From: Citricoccus sp. CH26A
Lineage (GTDB): Bacteria; Actinomycetota; Actinomycetes; Actinomycetales; Micrococcaceae
Assembly: GCF_000224415.1 (NCBI RefSeq)
Contig: NZ_AFXQ01000016.1
Location: 26,157-90,156 of the forward strand
Direction: 5' to 3'
DNA: 64,000 nt
Made by a program: the position numbers and the translations under genes. The notes under the pieces are model-generated. The model saw only the letters and a list, made by a program, of their open reading frames with translations, made no database searches and was not told the DNA's origin. Of the stretch, positions 47,529-56,394 are shown piece after piece; position 1 is the stretch's first letter, and every line of letters begins with the position of its first letter.

Positions 47529-48956
47529 TCAGCCGGCCCGGACCGGTCCTCGACCCGCGGGTGGCAGCAGGAACCGGTCCGGTTCCATGGCCAGCACCCC
47601 CGCGGAGGGGTCGTAGGCGCGGGCCTGCTCGGGCGGCAACCCCTCCGGCGCGGACCGCCGGACCAGGTCTCGCTCGGGATGGCGGATGTCCCGGATCACC
47701 GAGACGCAGATCCAGATCACGGCGGCCATGTGCAGCACGATCCCGGAGCCGTACCAGAGCGGGATCCACAGGGCCCCGCCGCCGAACGCGCCGTCGGAGG
47801 TGATCCGGGCGGACTCCATCCAGACCCCGCCCCAGTGGTAGGCCTCCGCCGCCTGCCAGATCCAGAACTGCTTCCAGTCCGGGCGGGCCAGGACCACCAG
47901 CGGGATCAGCCACATCACGAACTGCGGGGAGTACACCTTGCCCAGCAGCAGGAACGCGGCCACGATCAGCAGGCACAATTGGGCCATCCTGGGCCGGGTC
48001 CGTGCCGACAGCCCGAGCCAGGCGACGCCCAGGCAGCACAGCGCGAACAAGCCGTTCGAGATCAGGGAGAAGGCCTCCCCCGACCAACCGGTCCAGGTGA
48101 AGGCCAGCCAGAGCGAGGAGAAGGACACCTCACGGTCCCCGGAGAAGGTGTAGAACCGGCTCCACTGGTCGAAGGCGGTGAGCATGAACGGGACGTTGAC
48201 CGCCAGCCAGGCCGCCACGCCGGCGGCGAGCGACGCGAAGAACACCCGGAGCCGGCCGGTCCGCCAGCACAGGACCAGGATGGCGCCGAAGAAGAACAGC
48301 GGGTACAGCTTCATCGCCGCCCCCAGCCCGAGCACCAGGCCCGCCAGCACGGGATGGTTCCGGGACCACAGCCACAGCCCGAGGGCCGCGAGCATGACGG
48401 CCCACAGGTCCCAGTTCAGGAACGAGGTGAGGATGATCCCGGGCGCCACGGCCACCATCAGGGCGTCCTTGGACCGGCCGCGCGCGGTGTAGGCCGTCGC
48501 GATGACCACCACGAGCCAGCACAGCAGGGCGCCCACGGCGTTGACGTCGAAGTAGGTGACGGTCCGCTCCAGCAGGGTCCCCTGGGCCGGCACGAACCAC
48601 GACGTCACCCCGGCCACCACGGCCAGCAGCGCCGGGTACTCCATCCACTGCTCCTCCGGCAGCGGGGTGTAGAACGGGAAGTACCCCTCTGCCAGCCCGC
48701 GGGTCGGGAACAGCTGCCCGAAGTCCGAGTAGCACATGTGGACGTGCACCCCGGGGGCCTCCCAGCCGTTGATCCGGCACCATTGCTTGGACAGCAGTGC
48801 CACCACGCCGGCCAGCAGCGTGGCGAGGACCAGCACCACCAGCACGCGCCGGTCCGGGCCGTCGGCGCGGGCGGCGGGACTGCCCGGGAACGCGGGGCCG
48901 CGGGACGGCGTCCGGCCCCCACCACGGTCGGGCTGCACGGGTCGGGTCTTGCTCAC
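47529..48956 (-). CDS. GT87-like membrane mannosyltransferase
   Basis: 475 residues with about ten membrane helices. The first outer loop has CYSDFGQLFPTRGLAEG and a Tyr-rich stretch ending in EEQWMEYP, the arrangement of the GT87 (DUF2029) polyprenyl-phosphate-mannose-dependent transferases. AAMKLYPLFFFGAILVL and YSPQFVMWLIPLVVL are further family segments. It is probably an alpha-mannosyltransferase adding branches to lipomannan. The GTG start is directly after the stop of the upstream transferase gene. Confidence 0.85.
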   Translation of the reverse strand: MSKTRPVQPDRGGGRTPSRGPAFPGSPAARADGPDRRVLVVLVLATLLAGVVALLSKQWCRINGWEAPGVHVHMCYSDFGQLFPTRGLAEGYFPFYTPLPEEQWMEYPALLAVVAGVTSWFVPAQGTLLERTVTYFDVNAVGALLCWLVVVIATAYTARGRSKDALMVAVAPGIILTSFLNWDLWAVMLAALGLWLWSRNHPVLAGLVLGLGAAMKLYPLFFFGAILVLCWRTGRLRVFFASLAAGVAAWLAVNVPFMLTAFDQWSRFYTFSGDREVSFSSLWLAFTWTGWSGEAFSLISNGLFALCCLGVAWLGLSARTRPRMAQLCLLIVAAFLLLGKVYSPQFVMWLIPLVVLARPDWKQFWIWQAAEAYHWGGVWMESARITSDGAFGGGALWIPLWYGSGIVLHMAAVIWICVSVIRDIRHPERDLVRRSAPEGLPPEQARAYDPSAGVLAMEPDRFLLPPAGRGPVRAG

Positions 48957-50780
48957 TCAGGTCTCCTGGGAGTTCTCGGGGGCCGCACCGGTGGGGCGGG
49001 TCCCGGCGGATGGTTTCGGGGCGCTGCGGGGGACCCTGCCGGGGGCGTGGACCGGCGCACTGATCGCACCCCGCCGGCCGGGGTCCGACCGGCGGGTCCG
49101 CCGGCGGCCGGTGAACGGGAACAGGGTCGAGGTCTTCGGGTCCAGGAAGACGATGAACACCATATAGGCCGCGCCCACGGCCCCGGTGATGATCCGCACC
49201 CAGAGCAGGGAGATCCACTGGGCCACGGACAACTGGTCCACCACCCCGATCGCCACCAGCACCATGACGACCAGGTAGAGCGTCCAGAGCGGCCAGCCCC
49301 GCCAGCGGTGGACCACCGCGAACATCGGCAGCACCCACAGCAGGTACCAGGGCTGGATGATCGGGGCCAGGAGCACGGCCGCCGACAGCGCCAGGCCGGT
49401 GGCCAGCACGGGGTTGACGGGGCGCCGGGTCAGGGCCAGCCAGGCGGTCAGCCCCATGGCCAGCACCTTGCCCGCGGCATAGACGACGTCAGCCGCGGCC
49501 CGCGCGTCGACGCCCGTCACCGAGTCCGCCACCCAGCCGATCCCGAGTCCCAGCAGGCCGAAGGGGGCATAGGGGAACGCCGCGCCCCCGGAGGTGAGCA
49601 TGGCCGGCACCCAGCCGAACCACAGCCCGGTCAGACCCCCGACGGCGGCCAGCACCACCGCGGTCACGGCCAGGCATCCGGCCCAGGCCCGGGCCCGCTC
49701 CCCCCAGCCGGGCGTCCCGGCCCGGCCGCCGTCGGGCTCCGGGCCACCGACCCCGGGGGAACCGGCCGGCCCGGCGGCGCCACCGGTCGGCGTGGTCCGG
49801 TGCACCCCCGATTGGTGGGTGCCGCGCAGCAGGAGCAGCCCGGCGAAGGGCAGCGCGATCAGCGTGAGCGGCTTGATCGCGATGGACAGCGAGACCAGGA
49901 CCAGTCCGCCGAGAGCGCGGGCCCGTGAGGAGTCCGGGCCGAGCAGGACGAAACCGCACAGCAGCAGCCCGACCATCAGGGCGTCGTTGTGGATGCCGGC
50001 GATCATGTAGAGCGCGAACAGCGGATTGGCGATCGAGACCCACGTGGCCCAGCCGGGCGGGGTGCCGAAGCGGCGGGCCAGCCGGGGCACGGCCCACAGG
50101 CACAGGCCCAGGCCGAGCACGGAGACCCCGCGGAACAGCAGGAAGGCCGGCTCGGGGCTGCCCCCCGTGAGGAACCAGACCGCGCGGGCGATGAGCAGGA
50201 AGAGCGGGCCGTAGGGCGAGGGTGACTCCGCCCAGATCGAGTCCGCACCCTGCATGAACCAACCGGGCAGCTCCGAGATCCAGTCCTCGTACGGGTTCAG
50301 CCCGGCGTGCAGCAGCCGGCCCTGGCCGAGGTAGGAGTAGACGTCCCGCGAGAACACCGGGAACGCCAGCATCAGGGGCGCGGCCCACAGCCAGGTCGCG
50401 CGCACCACCACGTCCCGGGACCCGGTCCACCGTCCCTCGAGCCGCTGGCCCAGCCGCAACCAGGCCCGCACCAGCAGCAGGGAGCCCAGCACCAGCAGCA
50501 CGGCGCACGCGATCACCCCGGCCGGTTCGACCCGCAGGGGGTTGAGGAGCGTGGTCCGGGCGAACAGGGAGGTGGGCGTGCTGGCCAGCCAGCCCACGCC
50601 CCAGGAGCCGACCATGATCATGACCGACCCGGTCAGGCCCTGCCGCAGTGAGAGGGTGGTGTCCTCGTCGGCCCCGCCGATCAGCCAGCGCGTGGCCCGG
50701 AGCGTCCCGAGCCGTCCCCGCAGCCGGTCCAGCGACGCCGGGCGCGCGGGGAGGCCCGGGTGGTGGTCGTCGGCGTTCAC
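48957..50780 (-). CDS. Alpha-1,6-mannopyranosyltransferase, MptA/MptB type (copy 2)
   Basis: 607 residues. GT-C fold with about 12 helices. The first loop motif FSRDVYSYLGQGRLLHAG carries the acidic catalytic residue, followed by NPYEDWISELPGWFMQGADSIWAE and SPYGPLFLLIARAVW. IANPLFALYMIAGIHNDALMVGL and PIIQPWYLLWVLPMF are shared with its neighbour. It extends the alpha-1,6-mannan backbone of lipomannan using polyprenyl-phosphate mannose. A Pro/Gly-rich insertion lies near residue 330 and a basic tail ends the protein. GTGA overlap with copy 1. Confidence 0.85.
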   Translation of the reverse strand: MNADDHHPGLPARPASLDRLRGRLGTLRATRWLIGGADEDTTLSLRQGLTGSVMIMVGSWGVGWLASTPTSLFARTTLLNPLRVEPAGVIACAVLLVLGSLLLVRAWLRLGQRLEGRWTGSRDVVVRATWLWAAPLMLAFPVFSRDVYSYLGQGRLLHAGLNPYEDWISELPGWFMQGADSIWAESPSPYGPLFLLIARAVWFLTGGSPEPAFLLFRGVSVLGLGLCLWAVPRLARRFGTPPGWATWVSIANPLFALYMIAGIHNDALMVGLLLCGFVLLGPDSSRARALGGLVLVSLSIAIKPLTLIALPFAGLLLLRGTHQSGVHRTTPTGGAAGPAGSPGVGGPEPDGGRAGTPGWGERARAWAGCLAVTAVVLAAVGGLTGLWFGWVPAMLTSGGAAFPYAPFGLLGLGIGWVADSVTGVDARAAADVVYAAGKVLAMGLTAWLALTRRPVNPVLATGLALSAAVLLAPIIQPWYLLWVLPMFAVVHRWRGWPLWTLYLVVMVLVAIGVVDQLSVAQWISLLWVRIITGAVGAAYMVFIVFLDPKTSTLFPFTGRRRTRRSDPGRRGAISAPVHAPGRVPRSAPKPSAGTRPTGAAPENSQET

Positions 50781-52369
50781 GAAGCGGTCGATCCCGTCCG
50801 CCGGGTCTCCTGCGGTTGCGGCGCGGCCGGGCGGCGGCCCCGCAACCGGGCCAGGAAGGCGCGCGCGGCCGGGCGCAGGTGCCACTCCTCCTTCATCACC
50901 GAGCTCGTCCACGGGTCGAGCAACAGGATCCACACCATGCAGGCCCAGGACAGCAGGGTGGCCAGGTGCTTGAGCTGGTCCTCGATCCCCAGGAACTGCC
51001 AGACGAAGAGCTGGTCGGCGGCCCCGAACGCCACGAAGAAGGCGACCGTGAAGATGACCCACTTCAGCTGCCAGTCGCTGCGGATGCCGATCACCGCGAA
51101 GAACGGCAGCAGCCAGAGCAGGTACCAGGGCTGGATGATCGGGGACAGCACCACCAGTGCGGTGAAGGCCCAGGTCATGCGCTGCATCAGGTGCTCGTGC
51201 CGGCCGCGGAACATCAGCCAGACGACGATCAGGATGGACAGCAGCCTGCCACCGGTCTTGAACGCGTCCAGGACCCACTGGTCGGGGATGCCCAGCGAAC
51301 CGAGGACCACCCGGGTGGCCTCGGCCATGATGCCGATGGGCGACCACGGCACGGAGCCGGTGCCGGTCTCCAGCATCACGCCCAGCCAGCCGAAGCCGAA
51401 GCCGCTGAGCCAGCCCACCACCACCATCAGGGCCCCGGCGATCCCGGCCGTCAGGAACCAGTAGCCGAACCGCCGGGCCCAGCTGGCGCCGCGGCCGGCC
51501 CACAGCAGGCCGATGAACGGCAGCAGCACCATGGTGATCGGCTTGATGCCGAGGGAGGCGGTCACGAACAGCACGCCGAGCAGTCCCCGGCCCGTGGCGG
51601 CGTACCAGACGCCGGCCAGGGCCAGGCCCACCATCAGGGCGTCGTTGTGGCCGGAGGCCACGAAGCTGATCAGGAACAGCGGGTTGGCCACGGTGATCCA
51701 CTGGGCCCGGGCGGGGTTGGTGCCCAGCAGGCGGGCGAGCCGGGGCACGTAGACCATGATGAGCACGACGCCGGCCACGGCGGCCAGGCGGAACAGGAAG
51801 ATCGCGGCATCCGGGTCGTCGGGGCCGGTCACCGCCATGACGAACTGCTCGATCCACAGGAACACCGGCCCATAGGGGGTGTCCGTCTCCGCCCAGGTGG
51901 TGTCCGCGCCGAGCTGGAACCAGTTCGACAGGGTGGAGATGCCGTCCTCGTAGGGGTCCCGGCCGGCCAGCATGAGCCGGCCCTGGCCGATGTAGGCGAA
52001 GATGTCCCGGGAGAAGATCGGCAGGCAGGCCAGCAGCGGCAAGGTCCAGAGCGCCGTGGACAGGGTGACGATGCGCAGGGCGCCCGGGCCGAACGGCCGC
52101 AGCACCTTGCCCAGCCGCAGCCAGCCCCAGAACATCAGCCAGCAACCGGCGGTCATGACCACGGTCCCGGTGATGACCCCGGACTCGGTGGTCCGCCACG
52201 GGATGAGCCAGCCCCAGCGGTTGACCGGCGAGGCGGAGGCGAGCCATCCGACGGACAGCGAACCGGCCATGACGGCCAGCGAGCCGACGAGGCCGATGAG
52301 CACCGGGATCCACACGATGCCGGTCCATCGGGCCGGGGCCGGGGGCGTCCCGGTGCTGGGCACGCTCAT
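50777..52369 (-). CDS. Alpha-1,6-mannopyranosyltransferase, MptA/MptB type (copy 1)
   Basis: 530 residues. Same fold as its downstream paralogue: FSRDIFAYIGQGRLMLAG, DPYEDGISTLSNWFQLGADT, TPYGPVFLWIEQFVM, VANPLFLISFVASGHNDALMVGLALAG and PIIQPWYLLWLLPFF. It is the first gene of a three-gene minus-strand operon for mannan assembly in the outer leaflet. MSVPSTG is the first start past the divergent orn promoter; the longer frame runs antisense through orn. Confidence 0.87.
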   Translation of the reverse strand: MSVPSTGTPPAPARWTGIVWIPVLIGLVGSLAVMAGSLSVGWLASASPVNRWGWLIPWRTTESGVITGTVVMTAGCWLMFWGWLRLGKVLRPFGPGALRIVTLSTALWTLPLLACLPIFSRDIFAYIGQGRLMLAGRDPYEDGISTLSNWFQLGADTTWAETDTPYGPVFLWIEQFVMAVTGPDDPDAAIFLFRLAAVAGVVLIMVYVPRLARLLGTNPARAQWITVANPLFLISFVASGHNDALMVGLALAGVWYAATGRGLLGVLFVTASLGIKPITMVLLPFIGLLWAGRGASWARRFGYWFLTAGIAGALMVVVGWLSGFGFGWLGVMLETGTGSVPWSPIGIMAEATRVVLGSLGIPDQWVLDAFKTGGRLLSILIVVWLMFRGRHEHLMQRMTWAFTALVVLSPIIQPWYLLWLLPFFAVIGIRSDWQLKWVIFTVAFFVAFGAADQLFVWQFLGIEDQLKHLATLLSWACMVWILLLDPWTSSVMKEEWHLRPAARAFLARLRGRRPAAPQPQETRRTGSTAS

Positions 52370-52440
52370 CGGGGCGGCGTCCTTCCGTGCTGGGCGGGCC
52401 GTCTGCAGGGCCCTCCACAAACTACCACCGGCCGTGGGGC

Positions 52441-52446
52441 TACTGT
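52441..52446 (+). promoter_or_regulatory. Putative -10 box TACTGT before orn, leaderless arrangement
   Basis: TACTGT is 7 bases before the GTG start at 52454. Confidence 0.4.
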
Positions 52447-52453
52447 GGGACGC

Positions 52454-53065
52454 GTGGCAGCGACAGCAGAGAACCTCGTGTGGATCGATTGTGAGATGAC
52501 CGGACTGGACCCGGTGGCGGACGCCCTGGTGGAGATCGCCGTCCTGGTGACCGACGCCGAGCTCAACGTGCTCGGTGAGGGCGTGGACATCGTCATCCGG
52601 CCCCCGCAGGAGGCCCTGGACCAGATGGTCCCGTTCGTGCGGGACATGCACACCTCCTCCGGACTGCTCGAGCAGCTTCCCGGCGGAGTCTCCCTCGCCG
52701 AGGCGTCCGAGGCGTGCCTGGCGTACATCACCGAGCACTGCCCGGACCCGGGCAAGGCGGTGCTGGCCGGGAACTCGGTGGGCCAGGACAAGCTGTTCCT
52801 CACGCGCGACCTGCCGGCGATCACGGATCACCTGCACTACCGGATCGTGGACGTGTCCACGATCAAGGAGCTCGCCCGCCGCTGGTACCCCAAGGCCTAC
52901 TTCCAGGCTCCGGCCAAGACCGGCGGTCACCGCGCCCTCGGGGACATCGTGGACTCCATCAACGAGCTGCGCTACTACCGGTCCGCCATCATGGTCCCGG
53001 CCCCGGGCCCGGACTCCAGGACGGCCCAGAAGATCGCCGCCGGACTGGACACGGTCCAGTCCTGA
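52454..53065 (+). CDS. orn: Oligoribonuclease
   Basis: 203 residues. A DEDDh 3'-5' exonuclease that degrades di- to pentaribonucleotides, including the pGpG left from cyclic di-GMP breakdown. The sequence shows VWIDCEMTGLDP, LAGNSVGQDKLFL, HYRIVDVSTIKELARRW and HRALGDIVDSINELRYY, with all acidic residues and the general-base histidine. The GTG start fits the leaderless box. Confidence 0.96.
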   Translation: MAATAENLVWIDCEMTGLDPVADALVEIAVLVTDAELNVLGEGVDIVIRPPQEALDQMVPFVRDMHTSSGLLEQLPGGVSLAEASEACLAYITEHCPDPGKAVLAGNSVGQDKLFLTRDLPAITDHLHYRIVDVSTIKELARRWYPKAYFQAPAKTGGHRALGDIVDSINELRYYRSAIMVPAPGPDSRTAQKIAAGLDTVQS

Positions 53066-53142
53066 TCCGCCGGTGCACACAGCACCCCGGAAAGCGTGTA
53101 TTATGGAACGCGCTGTCACGGTCGGTTCCACCGGCCAGGCAT

Positions 53143-53219
53143 GGTGGGTATAGCTCAGCTGGTAGAGCGTCTGGTTGTGGTCCAGAAGGTCGCGGGTTCA
53201 AGCCCCGTTACTCACCCCA
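53143..53219 (+). tRNA. tRNA-His (anticodon GTG)
   Basis: Cloverleaf with acceptor GTGGGTA/TACTCAC, anticodon stem TCTGG/CCAGA around TTGTGGT, and T-arm GCGGG TTCAAGC CCCGT. An extra G at 53143 faces the discriminator C, the identity feature of histidine tRNA. CCA is encoded at the end. Confidence 0.95.
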
Positions 53220-53223
53220 GTGC

Positions 53224-53258
53224 AGGCCCGGTGCGGAGGATTCCTCCGCACCGGGCCT
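53224..53258 (+). terminator. Terminator after tRNA-His, 17-bp stem
   Basis: AGGCCCGGTGCGGAGGA (53224-53240) pairs with 53242-53258 and is followed by a T-rich stretch. It ends the tRNA transcript. The 230 bases after it, to the next gene, hold nothing recognised. Confidence 0.85.
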
Positions 53259-53492
53259 TCGTCGTCCTTCCTCCGGGCATCGCCCGGCGCCGCTCGCCGC
53301 CGATCCACGGCCACAGGCCCCCTCCGGTGCGGGCAGAGCCTCGTGAGACGAAAGAGACATCCACCGGAGACGCACGTCATGGACGGACACTCGCGGGAAG
53401 TCCTATGTTGGTCCCGTAGCGAACTTCCCGGTGTCAGGGGTCGGTTCACCCTCGTCACCGCGCAGTCAGACCGCGCTGACCGAGGAGCAACG

Positions 53493-54731
53493 ATGCCCGT
53501 CTATTCCTTCCTGGACGACCTCGAGAGCCAACTCGAGTGGCAGCGGCAGCTGTACCGGGACCTGCACCGCCACCCCGAGCTGAGCCTGCAGGAGCACCGG
53601 ACCGCAGAGCGGATCGAGTCCGAGCTGGCCGGGCTGGGAGTGGCCGCACAGCGGATCGGCGGGACCGGCGTCGTGGGCGTGCTGGAGAACGGGACCGGGC
53701 CCACCGTCCTGTCCCGCGCCGACATCGACGCCCTGCCGGTCACCGAGGACACCGGACTCGACTACGCCTCCACGGTGGACGGGGTCATGCACGCCTGCGG
53801 ACACGACATGCACGTCGCCGCCCTGCTCGGCGCGCTCCGCCTGCTCAGCGAGAACCGCGAGGCCTGGTCCGGCACCTACATCGCCCTGTTCCAGCCGGCC
53901 GAGGAGAACGCCGCCGGTGCGCAGGCCATGCTGGACGACGGACTGGTGGAGAAGCTGCCCCGGCCGGACGTGGCGCTGTCCCAGCACGTCATGCCCTTCG
54001 CGGCGGGGACGATCGGCACCGCCCCGGGGCCGGTGCTCTCGGCCGGGGACTCCCTCAGGATCACCGTGTTCGGCCGCGGGGCCCACGGGTCCATGCCGCA
54101 CAACGCCGTGGACCCGGTGGTCCTGTGCGCCGCGATCGTGCTGCGCCTGCAGACCATCGTCTCCCGCGAGACCCAGCCCGGGCAGTTCGCCGTGGTGACC
54201 GTGGGTGCCTCCAACGCGGGATCGAAGTCCAACATCATCCCGGACCGCGGCGAGCTGCTGCTGAACCTGCGCACCTACGACACCGCGCTGCGCGAGAGGA
54301 TCATGGCCGCGATCGAACGGATCGTGCGCGGTGAGTGCGCCGCGGCCGGCTCACCCCGGGACCCCGAGTTCGAGTACTACGACCAGTTCCCGCTGACCTC
54401 CAACGACACCGGCACCCACGCCACGGTGACCGCCGCACTGACCGGGCACTTCGGGGCGGACGCCGTGTTCGACACCCAGCCCTACACCGCCTCCGAGGAT
54501 TTCAGCCGCATCCCGGACGCCTTCGGCGTTCCCTACGCCTACTGGTTCGTGGGCTCCGTGCCGCCCGAGAGGTACCGTGCCGCCGTGGACGCCGGCACCG
54601 TCTCCTCGGACATCCCCGCCAACCACTCACCCTTCTTCGCCCCGGCCATCGACCCGACCCTGGCGATCGGCACCCGTGCCCAGGCCGTCGCGGCCCTGGC
54701 CTACCTGACCCCACGGGACCGGTCCGCCTAG
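53493..54731 (+). CDS. M20-family amidohydrolase
   Basis: 412 residues, M20D group (hippurate or N-acyl-amino acid hydrolases). LYRDLHRHPELSLQEHRTA, RADIDALPV, GVMHACGHDMHVAALLG with the metal cysteine and histidines, FQPAEENAAGAQAM with catalytic and metal glutamates, and GRGAHGSMPHNAVDP in the lid domain are present. It cleaves acyl groups from amino acids or peptides; the substrate is unknown. GAGGAG lies before the ATG. It is followed on the same strand by two MFS transporters that may import its substrate. Confidence 0.9.
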   Translation: MPVYSFLDDLESQLEWQRQLYRDLHRHPELSLQEHRTAERIESELAGLGVAAQRIGGTGVVGVLENGTGPTVLSRADIDALPVTEDTGLDYASTVDGVMHACGHDMHVAALLGALRLLSENREAWSGTYIALFQPAEENAAGAQAMLDDGLVEKLPRPDVALSQHVMPFAAGTIGTAPGPVLSAGDSLRITVFGRGAHGSMPHNAVDPVVLCAAIVLRLQTIVSRETQPGQFAVVTVGASNAGSKSNIIPDRGELLLNLRTYDTALRERIMAAIERIVRGECAAAGSPRDPEFEYYDQFPLTSNDTGTHATVTAALTGHFGADAVFDTQPYTASEDFSRIPDAFGVPYAYWFVGSVPPERYRAAVDAGTVSSDIPANHSPFFAPAIDPTLAIGTRAQAVAALAYLTPRDRSA

Positions 54732-54777
54732 CAGCACCGTCACACCACGGAGACATTCCAGACGAGGGAGATCTCGC

Positions 54778-56319
54778 ATGTCCGTCACGTCCACCACACC
54801 CGCCACCACGGCCTGGACGCCGAACGACCGCTGGCTGACGGGCATCGTCCTGGCCGTCGTCACGTTCTGGCTGTTCGCCCAGACCCTGCTCAACGTCATC
54901 CCCGGCATCCGGGACGCACTGGGCATCGAGGCCACCATCGCCAACCTGGCGGTGTCCATCACCTCCCTGTTCTCCGGGATCTTCATCGTGGTGGCCGGCA
55001 GCCTGGCCGACCGGATCGGCCGGACCAGGATCCTGCTCGTCGGCATCTGGCTGGGCATCCTCGGCTCCCTGCTCATCGTGCTCACCCCCGAGGACGCCGG
55101 CGGCCTGACCTCCGCCCTGCTGCTGGGCGGGCGCGTGGTCCAGGGACTGTCCGCGGCGTGCATCATGCCCTCCTCGATGGCCCTGATCAAGCAGTTCTAC
55201 GAGGGCAAGGACCGCCAGCGAGCGCTGTCGTTCTGGTCGATCGGCTCCTGGGGCGGCTCCGGGCTGTGCTCCCTGTTCGGCGGCTTCATGGCCACCACCG
55301 CACTGGGCTGGCGGTCGATCTTCGTGCTGTCGATCATCGTCTCCTTCGCCTCGCTGCTGCTGCTGCGCGGTACCCCGGAGTCCAAGGCCCAGGCCCCCGA
55401 GGGCGGTTACCGCCGCTTCGACTGGGGCGGGCTGATCGCGTTCATCATCATGCTCGTGGCCATCAACGTCTACATCTCCCAGGGACCGAACATCGGCTGG
55501 CTGAGCCTCACCGGCGTCGCGCTGGTCGTGGCGGCCGTCGTCTCCGGACTGGTGTTCCTGCAGATCGAGGTGCACCAGGGTGCTCCGTTCATCGACCTGA
55601 ATCTGTTCAGGAACGGCACCTTCACCGGCGCCACGCTCTCGAACTTCCTGCTCAACGGCGCCGCCGGCACGCTGATCGTGGCCCTCGGCCTGGTCCAGGT
55701 CGCCGCCGGCATGAGCGCCCTGGAGTCCGGCCTGCTGACCATCGGCTACCTGGTGGCCATCCTGGCGACCATCCGCGTGGGCGAGAAGCTGCTGCAGCGC
55801 TTCGGCCCCCGCAAGCCCATGCTCTGGGGCAGCATGATCACCGGTGTCGGCATCCTGATGTGCTCCATGACCTTCCTGCTCATCGAGCAGTACATCGTCC
55901 TGACGGTCATCGGCTTCACCCTGTTCGGCATCGGCCTGGGCTTCTACGCCACCCCGTCCACGGACGCGGCGCTGTCCAACGTGCCGGACAACCAGGTCGG
56001 GGCGGCCTCGGGCATCTACAAGATGGCCTCCTCGCTGGGCAACGCGATCGGCGTGGCCATCTCCGCGGCGCTCTACGTCGCCGGCCAGGCCGTGGACCCG
56101 GCCATGATCCAGTCCTGGGGCTTCTTCATCGGCAACCAGGACAACGTGGCGTTGCGCTTCGGCGGTGCGATCGGCCTGCTGTTCAATGTGTTCATGGTCG
56201 TGGTGGCCATCGCCTCGATCATCCTGACCGTGCCGACCGAGGCACAACGGGAGGCCGAGGCGCGGGCCGCCGAGCGCGCGGAGCGCAAGGACGTGCCCCC
56301 GGCGCCGATCGGCAACTGA
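54778..56319 (+). CDS. MFS transporter, DHA2-like (tandem copy A)
   Basis: 513 residues, about 14 membrane helices. MFS features include LADRIGRTRILLVGIW in loop 2-3 and LLGGRVVQGLSAACIMPSSMALI in helices 4-5. QVGAASGIYKMASSLGNAIG is typical of the drug:H+ antiporter group with 14 helices. It starts 46 bases after the amidohydrolase stop and ends in APIGN, a tail shared with the next gene. GAGGGAG precedes the ATG. The substrate is unknown. Confidence 0.88.
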   Translation: MSVTSTTPATTAWTPNDRWLTGIVLAVVTFWLFAQTLLNVIPGIRDALGIEATIANLAVSITSLFSGIFIVVAGSLADRIGRTRILLVGIWLGILGSLLIVLTPEDAGGLTSALLLGGRVVQGLSAACIMPSSMALIKQFYEGKDRQRALSFWSIGSWGGSGLCSLFGGFMATTALGWRSIFVLSIIVSFASLLLLRGTPESKAQAPEGGYRRFDWGGLIAFIIMLVAINVYISQGPNIGWLSLTGVALVVAAVVSGLVFLQIEVHQGAPFIDLNLFRNGTFTGATLSNFLLNGAAGTLIVALGLVQVAAGMSALESGLLTIGYLVAILATIRVGEKLLQRFGPRKPMLWGSMITGVGILMCSMTFLLIEQYIVLTVIGFTLFGIGLGFYATPSTDAALSNVPDNQVGAASGIYKMASSLGNAIGVAISAALYVAGQAVDPAMIQSWGFFIGNQDNVALRFGGAIGLLFNVFMVVVAIASIILTVPTEAQREAEARAAERAERKDVPPAPIGN

Positions 56320-56394
56320 GGCTCCCGGCGCACGGGGCGCGCGGGGCGAGGACACCGGGGACGTCCTGGGTCCGCTGAGACGACGGAGGTCCTC